Positions 16,167 to 23,517 of a stretch of DNA of 64,000 nucleotides are shown piece by piece; within the stretch, counting starts at the first letter, position 1; the number at the start of each line of letters is the position of its first letter. Made by a program: the position numbers and the translations under genes. The DNA comes from REEB85 sp018971455 (lineage in GTDB: Bacteria > Pseudomonadota > Alphaproteobacteria > Acetobacterales > Acetobacteraceae), in contig JAGWNT010000008.1 of assembly GCA_028871195.1 (NCBI GenBank), forward strand, positions 1 to 64,000, written 5' to 3'. The notes beneath the pieces are model-generated. The model saw nothing but the letters and a program-made list of their open reading frames with translations. It was not told where the DNA came from and ran no database searches.

Positions 16167-17566
16167 TCGGGTCGGTCGCGCCGCACTGGATGGAGGCCGG
16201 CGAGGCGGCACGCGGCTTCGCCGAGGGCCGCTTCTCGCCCACCGAGCTGATGGCCGCCCTGCTCGAGCGCATCGCCCGGCTCGATCCGGCCCTCGGCGTG
16301 TTCGTGCATCTCGACGCCGAGCGCGCCATGGAGGCCGCCCGGGGCGCCGAGACGGCGATCGCCGCCGGGCGGATCCGCGGGAAGCTGCGCGGCGTGCCGG
16401 TGGCGGTGAAGGACATGATCGATGTCGGCGGCATGCCGACCACCTGCCAGTCGCGCCTGATGGCCGGCGCCATCGCGCCGGTGGATGCCGCCTGCGTTGC
16501 CAAGCTGCGCCAGGCCGGGGCGATCATCCTGGGCAAGGTGGCGACCCATGAATTCGCCCTCGGCGGCGCCGGCCCGGACCTGCCTTTTCCGCCGGCGCGC
16601 AACCCGTGGCACCCCGACCACACGCCCGGCGGGTCCTCCTCGGGCTCCGGCGCCGGGCTCGCCGCCGGGCTGTTCCCGCTCGCGCTGGGCACCGACAGCG
16701 GCGGCTCGGCGCGCCACCCGGCCGGCGCCTGCGGCGTTGTCGGCCTCAAGCCCACCTACGGGCTGATCTCGCGGCGCGGCGTCTTCCCGCTCGCCTTCAC
16801 GCTCGACCATGTCGGCCCGATGGCGCGCAGCGTGGCCGATGCCGCGCTGCTGCTGGAATGCCTGGCCGGACCGGACCCGCAGGACCCGGGCAGCGCCACG
16901 CCGCGGCGGGCGGCGCCCGGCGCGGGGCTGGAGGCCGGCGTGCGCGGCCTGCGGATCGGCTTCGTGCGCCATTTCCACGAGACCGACATGCCGGCCGACC
17001 CCGAGGTCGCCAGCGGGCTGGAGAGCGTCGCGCGGGCGCTGGCCGCCGACGGGGCGGAGCTGGTCCCCGTCAGCCTGCCGCCGCTTGGCGAATTCTCCGC
17101 CGTGAACCGCATCATCATGGCCGGCGAGGCGTGGGCGGTGCACGCGCCGTGGCTGCGCACCCGGCCCGGCGAGTACGGCCGCATCGCCCGGCAGCGCCTG
17201 ATGTCCGGCGCCTTCCTAGCGGCCGGCGACTACATCGACGCCCAGCGCCGGCGCAGCCTGCTGATCGCGGCCGTCGAGACGGCGCTGCGCGAGGTCGATG
17301 TGCTGCTCTGCGCGAGCTCGATGGACCCGCCGCCGCGGCTGGACGATGCGGCCCTCCTCGCCCGCGCCGATGCGCGCCAGTCGCGCACCCCCTTCAACGT
17401 CACCGGCCACCCGGCGCTGGCGATGGCCTCCGGCCTGTCGCGCGCCGGCCTGCCGCTCTCGGTGCAATTTGCCGGGCGGTATTTCGACGAGGCGACGGTG
17501 CTGCGCACGGCGCGCACCTGGGAGCGCGCCGGCGAGACGCGCAGCCTGCACCCGCCGCTGGCCTGA
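16163..17566 (+). CDS. Amidase signature family protein
   Basis: 467-residue amidase-signature enzyme with the Ser-cisSer-Lys triad visible: lysine in GVPVAVKDMIDVGG, the cis-serine in the TPGGSSSGSGAGLAAG glycine/serine region and the nucleophile in GTDSGGSARHPAG, followed by GLKPTYGLISRRGVFPL. The segment GGSARHPA replaces the more common GGSIRxPA. It would hydrolyse an amide to acid and ammonia in the cytoplasm. It follows the AtzG-like ORF and converges tail-to-tail, with no gap, on the nitrile hydratase operon, suggesting a nitrile-amide-acid route. GatA of the tRNA amidotransferase is unlikely in the absence of gatB and a clear gatC. Confidence 0.88.
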   Translation: MIGSVAPHWMEAGEAARGFAEGRFSPTELMAALLERIARLDPALGVFVHLDAERAMEAARGAETAIAAGRIRGKLRGVPVAVKDMIDVGGMPTTCQSRLMAGAIAPVDAACVAKLRQAGAIILGKVATHEFALGGAGPDLPFPPARNPWHPDHTPGGSSSGSGAGLAAGLFPLALGTDSGGSARHPAGACGVVGLKPTYGLISRRGVFPLAFTLDHVGPMARSVADAALLLECLAGPDPQDPGSATPRRAAPGAGLEAGVRGLRIGFVRHFHETDMPADPEVASGLESVARALAADGAELVPVSLPPLGEFSAVNRIIMAGEAWAVHAPWLRTRPGEYGRIARQRLMSGAFLAAGDYIDAQRRRSLLIAAVETALREVDVLLCASSMDPPPRLDDAALLARADARQSRTPFNVTGHPALAMASGLSRAGLPLSVQFAGRYFDEATVLRTARTWERAGETRSLHPPLA

Positions 17567-18427
17567 TCACGCCGCCGCCAGCGCCATCGCCCGGCGCTCG
17601 ACCACGCCCGGATCGTCGAGCGGCGCGAAGGCGGCACCAACCGGGCCGGGCGGCGCGAGCCGGCGATAGACGGCCGCCGTGCTGCCCGGCCCGCCGCCGC
17701 TATGGCCGACGTAGTGCTGCCCGTCCGTGCCGCGCCCGATCATCAGCCCGAGCCCGTAGCCGGCCTCACGCCACGGCCGGCCCGGCCAGGTGCCCGGCAC
17801 GGGATGGGCCTCCAGCATGGCCGCGAGCAGCTCCGGCGCCAGCAGCCGGCCCGCGAGCAGCCCCGCCAGCAGCCGCGCCGCCGCCGCCGGCGGGCCGATC
17901 AGCAGGCCGTGATAGACCCAGCGCGGATCGTAGCCGCCGGCATTGCCCCAGGCGGTGGCCGCCAGATCGGCCGGCGTCTCGGCGAGGCGCACCGTCGCGA
18001 GCCCGAGCGGGGCGAGCACCAGACGGCGCAGGGCTGCGTCGAGCGTCTGGCCGGTCGCCGCCTCGATCATTCGGCGCACCAGCAGGTAGCCGATATTGGA
18101 ATAGCCCCAGCCGGCGCCGGGCGCGTCGCGCAGGCGATCGGCCGCGACCCGGTCCAGCAGCATGGCGGCCGGCCAGGGCGCGTCGCCCGCGGCCACCGCG
18201 GCATGGTAGGCGGGGAGCGCGCCGTAATCCGCCAGCCCGGCGCGATGCTGGAGGAGCTGGCGCAGCGTGAAGGGGCGCCCGGCGGCCGGTGCATCGAGGG
18301 CAAGCGCGCCCTCGCCCGCCAGCACCAGCGCCGCGGCGGCCAGGGCCGTCTTGGTGAAACTCCACCACGGCACCGGCGGCCCGGCGACATCATCCGTGGC
18401 GACGGCGGTGCGCAGCCCGGCCGGCAT
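17567..18427 (-). CDS. Serine hydrolase, beta-lactamase (class C/PBP-like) family
   Basis: 286-residue protein with the three active-site motifs of the serine beta-lactamase fold: SFTK at residues 23-26 (SxxK), YSN within WGYSNIGYLL, and HSGGGPGS in place of KTG. The RQLLQHRAGLADYG segment is also typical. There is no signal peptide and SxxK is unusually close to the N-terminus, so a cytoplasmic esterase or amide hydrolase is more likely than a resistance enzyme. Its ATG abuts the nitrile hydratase alpha stop codon without a gap, so it is co-translated with that enzyme. Its stop abuts that of the convergent amidase. Confidence 0.85.
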   Translation of the reverse strand: MPAGLRTAVATDDVAGPPVPWWSFTKTALAAAALVLAGEGALALDAPAAGRPFTLRQLLQHRAGLADYGALPAYHAAVAAGDAPWPAAMLLDRVAADRLRDAPGAGWGYSNIGYLLVRRMIEAATGQTLDAALRRLVLAPLGLATVRLAETPADLAATAWGNAGGYDPRWVYHGLLIGPPAAAARLLAGLLAGRLLAPELLAAMLEAHPVPGTWPGRPWREAGYGLGLMIGRGTDGQHYVGHSGGGPGSTAAVYRRLAPPGPVGAAFAPLDDPGVVERRAMALAAA

Positions 18428-19009
18428 TCAGCCGATCGCCGGGAAGGTCACTCCGATCATGTCGCCCTCGCGCACGATGGCGGCGAGCCGGGCCTCGCTC
18501 CACCCCTCCGTGCCGGCCGGGCGCAGCGGCAGCACCATCCAGCGGTAATCGGCCGTGCTGTCCACCACCCGCAGCTTCACCTCCGCCGGCAGCACCGTGC
18601 CCCACTCGCTCAGCAGCCCGCGCGGGTCGCGCACGGCGCGCGCGCGGTAGGCGGCGGATTTGAACCAGAAGGGCGGATAGCCGAGCACGCCGCGCGGATA
18701 GCAGCTGCACAGCGTGCAGACCACGAGATGGTGCAGCGCGGGCGTATCCTCCAGCACGCCGAGAGGCGGCAGGCCGCGCATCGGAATGCCCATCGCCTCG
18801 GCGGCGCGCGCGCCATCGGCCAGCATCAGCGCCCTGTACTGCGGATCGACCCAGGCCCGCGCGACCATGCGCGCGCCCTGCGCCGGGCTGCCGCCATCGG
18901 TGATCCGGATGCGCTCGGCGATCTCCTCGCGCGAGGTGATGCCCTTCTCCAGCAGCAGCGCGCGCACCGCCGCCAAAAGCCGCTCGCTCTCGGCCTCCAC
19001 CACGCTCAT
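18428..19009 (-). CDS. Nitrile hydratase alpha subunit, cobalt type
   Basis: 193-residue metal-binding subunit. The diagnostic claw-setting motif VCTLCSCYPRGVLGYPPFWFK is present (cited in part: VCTLCSC); the threonine indicates a non-corrin cobalt(III) site, whereas iron enzymes have serine there. The two last cysteines are normally oxidised to sulfinic and sulfenic acids. The upstream IPMRGLPPLGVLEDTPALHH segment is also typical. The ATG at 19009 overlaps the end of the beta C-half gene by four bases. The same motif is found in thiocyanate hydrolase gamma and toyocamycin nitrile hydratase alpha, so the substrate is open. Confidence 0.93.
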   Translation of the reverse strand: MSVVEAESERLLAAVRALLLEKGITSREEIAERIRITDGGSPAQGARMVARAWVDPQYRALMLADGARAAEAMGIPMRGLPPLGVLEDTPALHHLVVCTLCSCYPRGVLGYPPFWFKSAAYRARAVRDPRGLLSEWGTVLPAEVKLRVVDSTADYRWMVLPLRPAGTEGWSEARLAAIVREGDMIGVTFPAIG

Positions 19010-19284
19010 GCCGCCTCCAGCCAGGGCTCGAAGATTTCCACCACCACCTCGTCGCCCGCCATCCCCTCGCCCCACAGCGCGGGCTGCGCGAAACGGACAT
19101 GATAGAGCGCCAGGATGGGCGCCGGGCGGGCGAAGGCGAGATCCTCGGGGTTGGGAAAATCGCCGAGATGGCGCACCACGACGCCGGTCTCGCCGCGCAC
19201 GTAATGCGGCGTGCGGATGTGGCACGGCCCGCGCGTCTCCGGCCAGTCGTTGCGCACGCGCACTTTCGTTCCCGGCGCCAGCAT
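19006..19284 (-). CDS. Nitrile hydratase beta subunit, C-terminal half (separate gene)
   Basis: 92-residue protein equal to the SH3-like C-terminal domain of nitrile hydratase beta. Family features are FxPG-type start (MLAPGTKVRVRNDWP), HIRTPHYVRGETGVV, LYHVRFAQPALWGE and the terminal FEPWLEAA. In ordinary nitrile hydratases this is fused to the N-terminal half; here it is its own gene, starting with an ATG that overlaps the stop of the N-half gene (TGATG). The size and order correspond to thiocyanate hydrolase alpha or the ToyL-type subunit. Confidence 0.9.
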   Translation of the reverse strand: MLAPGTKVRVRNDWPETRGPCHIRTPHYVRGETGVVVRHLGDFPNPEDLAFARPAPILALYHVRFAQPALWGEGMAGDEVVVEIFEPWLEAA

Positions 19285-19592
19285 CAGCAGCACTCCAGGG
19301 CGGCGAGCAGTTCGCCCTCCTCGATCACGCCCTTGCGCAGCAGGGTGGACGCGATCGAGCGGATCCAGCGCTGGTAGTAGGACAGGCGGTGGTACTCGCC
19401 CTCCGGGATCGCCTCGATGCCGCGGCGCAGCTCATCGACCGACATCACCTGCTTCACGCCAAGAATCTGGCGGATAGCATCGACCTCGCGGTCGAAATCG
19501 GTCAGCGCATGGGCCTCGGTTTCGACCGCGTCGCACATGAACTGCGAGACGCCGCCGAGATCGTGCATGGCGCGGGGAGTGTCCTTGTCCAT
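19284..19592 (-). CDS. Nitrile hydratase beta subunit, N-terminal half (separate gene)
   Basis: 102-residue protein matching the helical N-terminal domain of nitrile hydratase beta: it opens with MHDLGGVSQF after a short leader and continues with SVDELRRGIEAIP, EYHRLSYYQRWI and LLRKGVIEEGELLAAL. Nitrile hydratase activators of the NhlE type are related to this same domain, so it might have a maturation role as well as a structural one. It is the first of three overlapping genes (beta-N, beta-C, alpha), the order seen for thiocyanate hydrolase scnB-scnA-scnC. It is shorter than the 157-residue thiocyanate hydrolase beta. Confidence 0.88.
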   Translation of the reverse strand: MDKDTPRAMHDLGGVSQFMCDAVETEAHALTDFDREVDAIRQILGVKQVMSVDELRRGIEAIPEGEYHRLSYYQRWIRSIASTLLRKGVIEEGELLAALECC

Positions 19593-19630
19593 GCGCCGAG
19601 CGTAGCCGAATGCGCGCGCCGGCAAAACCC

Positions 19631-20563
19631 TCAGTTGACCGCCTCGGTGGCCGAGACGCCCCACACCGCCGCCCGCGGCAGCCAGCCGCGATAATTGCCG
19701 ACCTGCATGCGGCACCATCCCTGCCCGGCCGCGCAGGCGCGGACATGGCCGACCACACCCGGTTCGAGCAGCGCCACGGCGCCGGCCGTCGCCGAGGGAG
19801 CGGCGCGCAGCGTCGCCGCCGCACCCTTCACGACGAAGGCGCGCTGGTCGATCAGCGTCGCCTGGTGCACCCAGCCTTCCACCCCGTCCTGGTCGCGCAC
19901 CAGGCGCCAGACATCGAACTCGCGCTCGATCTCCACCGGCAGGCCGCGACGGTGATAGACCCACTCCACCGGATAGCGCATGCCGGGCCCACGCCGCAGA
20001 TTGACGTCGCCCGAGCGCAGTGCGGCCCAGCGCGGCAGGGCCAGCCCGGTGACCGCGCCCTTGCTCGGCTCGGTCGGCGCCGGTGCGGACGGGGCCGCCA
20101 CCACCGCCGCGGCGGACGGCCCGGCCGGCCTGGCGGTGGCCGAACTGGCACCAGCGGGGCTGGCGGTGGCGCGGCCGGCGACCGGATGCGCCAGGACCGT
20201 TTTCGCGGGCGCCGGCTTCGCCGATGCCGACCGGCTCGGCGGCGGCCTCTGGGCGTGGCTGTTCTGCACGGCATGCACCACCGGCGGGCGGCGCACCGCC
20301 TTGTGCGCCGCCGGATGGGCCACGGCAGGATGGGCCGGCGGGGCGTGGCCGGGCACGGAATGGCCGAGTTCGCTGGGCGAGCTGAGCGGCGCCACGCGCT
20401 GCACCGGTGCCACGGGCGCCGCCCGCGGGGGCGTGGGCGGCGACGCCGGATGGGCCGGGACCTTCGGCGGCAGGGCCAGCACGCCGGATGGCGCCTGCGT
20501 CTGCGCCGCGGCCGGCAGCGCCGCCATCATCAGTCCGAGGATCGCCAGGAGCGGGGTGCGCAT
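19631..20563 (-). CDS. Periplasmic protein with bacterial SH3 domains
   Basis: 310-residue protein with a cleavable signal peptide (MRTPLLAILGLMMAALPAAAQ), a long proline/alanine/histidine-rich linker (about residues 25-165) and a C-terminal region with two SH3-like (SH3_4) repeats: SGDVNLRRGPGMRYPVEWVY and AAATLRAAPSATAGAVALL, each followed by WR or GWC/WLP motifs. Alphaproteobacteria commonly have one such protein; a role in envelope or peptidoglycan binding is presumed. It ends 38 bp before the nitrile hydratase beta-N start and could share its transcript, but a functional link is not evident. Confidence 0.8.
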   Translation of the reverse strand: MRTPLLAILGLMMAALPAAAQTQAPSGVLALPPKVPAHPASPPTPPRAAPVAPVQRVAPLSSPSELGHSVPGHAPPAHPAVAHPAAHKAVRRPPVVHAVQNSHAQRPPPSRSASAKPAPAKTVLAHPVAGRATASPAGASSATARPAGPSAAAVVAAPSAPAPTEPSKGAVTGLALPRWAALRSGDVNLRRGPGMRYPVEWVYHRRGLPVEIEREFDVWRLVRDQDGVEGWVHQATLIDQRAFVVKGAAATLRAAPSATAGAVALLEPGVVGHVRACAAGQGWCRMQVGNYRGWLPRAAVWGVSATEAVN

Positions 20564-20759
20564 GTCTATCCCTGCCAATTCGCGCCGCATCGGGTCAAGG
20601 CCCATCGCCGGGCGCATCGGCGGGCCGGACGCCGGGCGTTGACAGGCAGACGGCGCGCCCAACACACTGGCCACGCGGCCGCCCCCTAGAACGCCGCGCC
20701 GGCGGATCGCCGCGACGACAGGAACCAATAAGACGGGGGCCAACAAGAGGGAACGGGAC

Positions 20760-22235
20760 ATGTCAGACCCAGGATTTCGTCTGCGGCGCAGCGTCGGCCT
20801 GCTGGCCATCATCGCCTCGGCGGTGGCGGGCGAATATGGCGCGGGCATCAATTTCGTCGCCGTGCAGAGCCTGGGCGTCTATCCCGGCGTGCGCAGCCTG
20901 GTGCCGCTGGCGATGTTCCTCACCGGCCTGGTGCTGATCACCAAGGTCTACATGTTCGCCCGCTTCTCGCGCGTCATGCCGCGCGCCGGCTCGGCCTATG
21001 TGTGGATCGTGCGCAGCGTCAGCCCCTCGGTCGGCTTCGTGGTCAGCTTCCTGTGGTGGATTTCCCTGACCGCCGCGATGGGCTTCATCGCCTTCGCCTT
21101 TTCCACCTTCCTCGCCCAGGCGGTCGGCAGCGTCGGCATTCCCGCGGCCGCGATCACCACGCCGCTCGGCCGCACCATCATCGGGCTGGCGGCGATCTGG
21201 CTGGTTTACGGCATCCATGCCGCCGGCGTGCACCATTACGGCCGCTTCGTCTCGATCCTGCTGTGGATCATCGTCGCCACCGCCCTGGTCATCACGCTGA
21301 TCGGCTTCCTCACCACACCGGCGCATTTCGTCGAACTGGCCGCGGCGCGCACCGGCAAGCCGATCGCCCCACCCGCCGGCGATACCTCCGTCGATCTGAT
21401 GAGCTTCCTGTCGGTGTGCAGCCTGTTCATCTTCGCCTATGGCGGCGTCTCGGCGGCACCCGCCCTGGGCGGCGAGGCGCGCGATGCCGAGCGGGTGATG
21501 CCGCGCGGCGTGGTGCTGGGCTGGCTGGTGGCGCTGGTGCTCTACACCCTGGTCTCGGCCGCCCTGCTGCATGCAGCGCCCTGGTGGGCCATTCTCGCGC
21601 TGATCTCCCAGAAGCATTCCGAACTGGTCACCGCACCGGGGCTGGTCGGTCTGGTGGCGCCGCACTGGATTTCCGTGCTGCTCAATTTCTCGGTGGCGCT
21701 GATCGTCGGCAAGACGCTCGGGCCGCAACTGATGACCGGCTCGCGCCTGCTCTTCGCCTGGGCGCAGGATGGGCTGGTGCCGCGCCGGCTGGGCGAGACC
21801 TCGGACAGCCACGCCCCCTCCGGCGCGCTGGCGCTGACCGCGGCACTCGCGTCGCTGTTCCTGCTGCAATCGGTCTTCGTCGGCTGGTCGCTCGGCGTGG
21901 TGATCCGCTCCTTCAGCCTGCTGCTGGTGTGGATGCTGGTGGGCATCGGCGCGCTGCGGCTGCGCTATGGCGCCCGCCGCGCCGACCAGGGCTGGGCGGA
22001 CCGGCTGGTCGCCGATGCCTGGATGGTGCCGGCGGCGATCGGCTCGATCGTCGTCACCGCGGTGCTGATCTACGCCATCGCCATCGTGCCCAACACGCCG
22101 ATGGTCTTCCAGCCGCTGTTCCAGAGCTTCGTCGCCGCCATCGTCGCCATGCTGCTGCTGTGGCGCGCCCATGGCCGGGCGGCGGCGAGCGGGCATGACC
22201 TGCGCGCGGCCCTCGCAGCCCCGCCGCTGGAATAG
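20760..22235 (+). CDS. APC superfamily amino acid permease
   Basis: 491-residue transporter with about twelve predicted helices. The first helix region contains the APC signature around AIIASAVAGEYGAGINF, and the helix 3 to 6 pattern with PRAGSAYVWIVR and FIFAYGGVSAAPALGGEARD resembles LAT/GadC-type permeases. It probably imports an amino acid or amine by proton symport or exchange; the substrate is unknown. A GAGGGAACGGGAC ribosome-binding region precedes the ATG. The class IV aminotransferase starts 3 bp after its stop, suggesting that the imported compound is a transaminase substrate. The 196 bp before it form a divergent promoter region shared with the SH3 gene. Confidence 0.9.
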   Translation: MSDPGFRLRRSVGLLAIIASAVAGEYGAGINFVAVQSLGVYPGVRSLVPLAMFLTGLVLITKVYMFARFSRVMPRAGSAYVWIVRSVSPSVGFVVSFLWWISLTAAMGFIAFAFSTFLAQAVGSVGIPAAAITTPLGRTIIGLAAIWLVYGIHAAGVHHYGRFVSILLWIIVATALVITLIGFLTTPAHFVELAAARTGKPIAPPAGDTSVDLMSFLSVCSLFIFAYGGVSAAPALGGEARDAERVMPRGVVLGWLVALVLYTLVSAALLHAAPWWAILALISQKHSELVTAPGLVGLVAPHWISVLLNFSVALIVGKTLGPQLMTGSRLLFAWAQDGLVPRRLGETSDSHAPSGALALTAALASLFLLQSVFVGWSLGVVIRSFSLLLVWMLVGIGALRLRYGARRADQGWADRLVADAWMVPAAIGSIVVTAVLIYAIAIVPNTPMVFQPLFQSFVAAIVAMLLLWRAHGRAAASGHDLRAALAAPPLE

Positions 22236-22238
22236 CCC

Positions 22239-23150
22239 GTGGCCGGCAGCCAGGACATCGCCGAGGATCCGCGCAACGCCACCGTGCTGGTCTCGGTGAA
22301 CGGCGCGCTGGTGCCGCGCCACGAAGCCCGCGTCTCGGTGTTCGACGCGGGCTTCATCGCCGGCGACGGGGTGTGGGAGGGGCTGCGCCTTTATCGCGGC
22401 CGGCTGCTCTTCCTCGAAGCCCATCTCGACCGCCTGTTCCAGGGCGCGGCGGCGATCGGCCTCGATGTCGGGCTCGACCGCGCCGGGATCACCGCCCGCC
22501 TGCACGCGCTCTGCGCGGCCAATGCCATGACCGACGGCGCGCATCTGCGCCTGATGGTCACCCGCGGCGAGAAGCGCACGCCGAGCCAGGATCCGGCGCA
22601 AAGCATCGGCCCCGCGACCATGGTGATCGTCGCCGAGTTCAAGCTGCCGCACCCCGATCTCGCGCGCCATGGCCTGACCCTCGCCACCGCGGCCAACCGC
22701 GTCACGCGGGCGGACCAGTTCGACCCGCGGCTCAATTCGCACAGCCGCCTGCCGCTCATCATCGCCCTGCTGCAGGCCCGCCAGGCCGGCGCGGACGAGG
22801 CGCTGATGCTCGACGATGCCGGCTTCATCGCCAGCTGCAACGCCACCAATTTCTTCTTCGTGCGCGACGGCGTCGTCTGCACCTCCGACGACCGCTCCTG
22901 CTTCGCCGGCATCACGCGCGCGCACATCGTCGCCCTCTGCCGCGCGCACGCCATCCCGCTCGCAATCGGCCGCCACGCGCCCTACGACCTCGCCGCCGCC
23001 GGTGAGGCCTTCGTCACCGGCACGTTCGGCGGCGTCACCCCGGTGCGCGCCATCGACGGACGCGCCCTGCCCGCGGTGCCCGGGCCGCTGACGCAGCGCC
23101 TGCGCGCGCTCTACACGGCCCTGATCGACGAGGAAGCTACAGCGAAATGA
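22239..23150 (+). CDS. Class IV aminotransferase-like protein lacking the PLP lysine
   Basis: 303-residue fold-type IV PLP enzyme homolog starting at GTG. The branched-chain/D-amino acid aminotransferase pattern is clear: VSVFDAGFIAGDGVWEGLR, LEAHLDRLFQGAAAIGL, GADEALMLDDAGFIASCNATNFFFV and AGITRAHIVALC. At the position of the Schiff-base lysine, in DPRLNSHSRLPLI, residue 166 is asparagine (codon AAT at 22734-22736). A subgroup with NSHSK at this place seems familiar to me; here the K is also R. It may not be a classical aminotransferase. It follows the APC permease by 3 bp and converges on the DsrE gene with a 14-bp overlap. Confidence 0.85.
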   Translation: MAGSQDIAEDPRNATVLVSVNGALVPRHEARVSVFDAGFIAGDGVWEGLRLYRGRLLFLEAHLDRLFQGAAAIGLDVGLDRAGITARLHALCAANAMTDGAHLRLMVTRGEKRTPSQDPAQSIGPATMVIVAEFKLPHPDLARHGLTLATAANRVTRADQFDPRLNSHSRLPLIIALLQARQAGADEALMLDDAGFIASCNATNFFFVRDGVVCTSDDRSCFAGITRAHIVALCRAHAIPLAIGRHAPYDLAAAGEAFVTGTFGGVTPVRAIDGRALPAVPGPLTQRLRALYTALIDEEATAK

Positions 23151-23517
23151 GCTGACCGGCGGCGGCGGCTTCGAGAAAGGTCACGACGCCGCCCACCTCG
23201 ACGCCCGGCGCCAGCGCGGCCGGGTCGAGTCCGGCCATGCGCAATCCGGCCTCGCAGGCGATCAGCCGCACGCCCAGCTCGGCCGCGGCGCCGCGCAATT
23301 CGTCCAGCCCGCCAACCCCGCGCGCCACCACCTCGGCCTCGCGCCCCGCACCGGCTAGCGTGGACCAGTCCGCGAGCAGCGCGCGGCAACCCTGGTTGGT
23401 GGCGAACAGCACCACTCGCCGCCCGATCGCCGCCGCCCCGCTGGCCAGCACGAAGGCGTAATGCGCCCGCTCGTGATCGCCCGAGATCAGCAGGATGCCG
23501 AGCGCCTCAGACGGCAC
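23137..23517 (-). CDS. DsrE-family sulfur-relay-like protein
   Basis: 126-residue protein of the DsrE/DsrF-like fold: GILLISGDHERAHYAFVLAS, RVVLFATNQGCRALL, RLIACEAGLRMAGLD and GVVTFLEAAAAGQLISL fit the pattern of small peroxide/sulfur-relay-like proteins. The conserved cysteine lies in the ACEAGLRM segment. The GTG at 23517 overlaps the end of the MoeB-like gene, so the pair is coupled; this suggests a role in sulfur handling with an activated ThiS/MoaD-type carrier, which is inference. A longer frame upstream is open but would sit wholly inside the MoeB-like gene. Confidence 0.8.
   Translation of the reverse strand: MPSEALGILLISGDHERAHYAFVLASGAAAIGRRVVLFATNQGCRALLADWSTLAGAGREAEVVARGVGGLDELRGAAAELGVRLIACEAGLRMAGLDPAALAPGVEVGGVVTFLEAAAAGQLISL

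Noticed and set aside
16163..17566. GatA subunit of the glutamyl-tRNA amidotransferase
   Set aside because: No gatB or clear gatC is next to it, and the partner ORF is only weakly GatC-like; a catabolic amidase fits better.
17567..18427. Antibiotic-resistance beta-lactamase
   Set aside because: No signal peptide, HSG instead of KTG, and an operon position behind nitrile hydratase argue for a different hydrolase role.
20763..22976. A 737-codon minus-strand open frame opposite the APC permease and aminotransferase
   Set aside because: Composition is shadow-like (long runs of Gly, Arg, His, Asp, Glu) and it covers two well-supported plus-strand genes.
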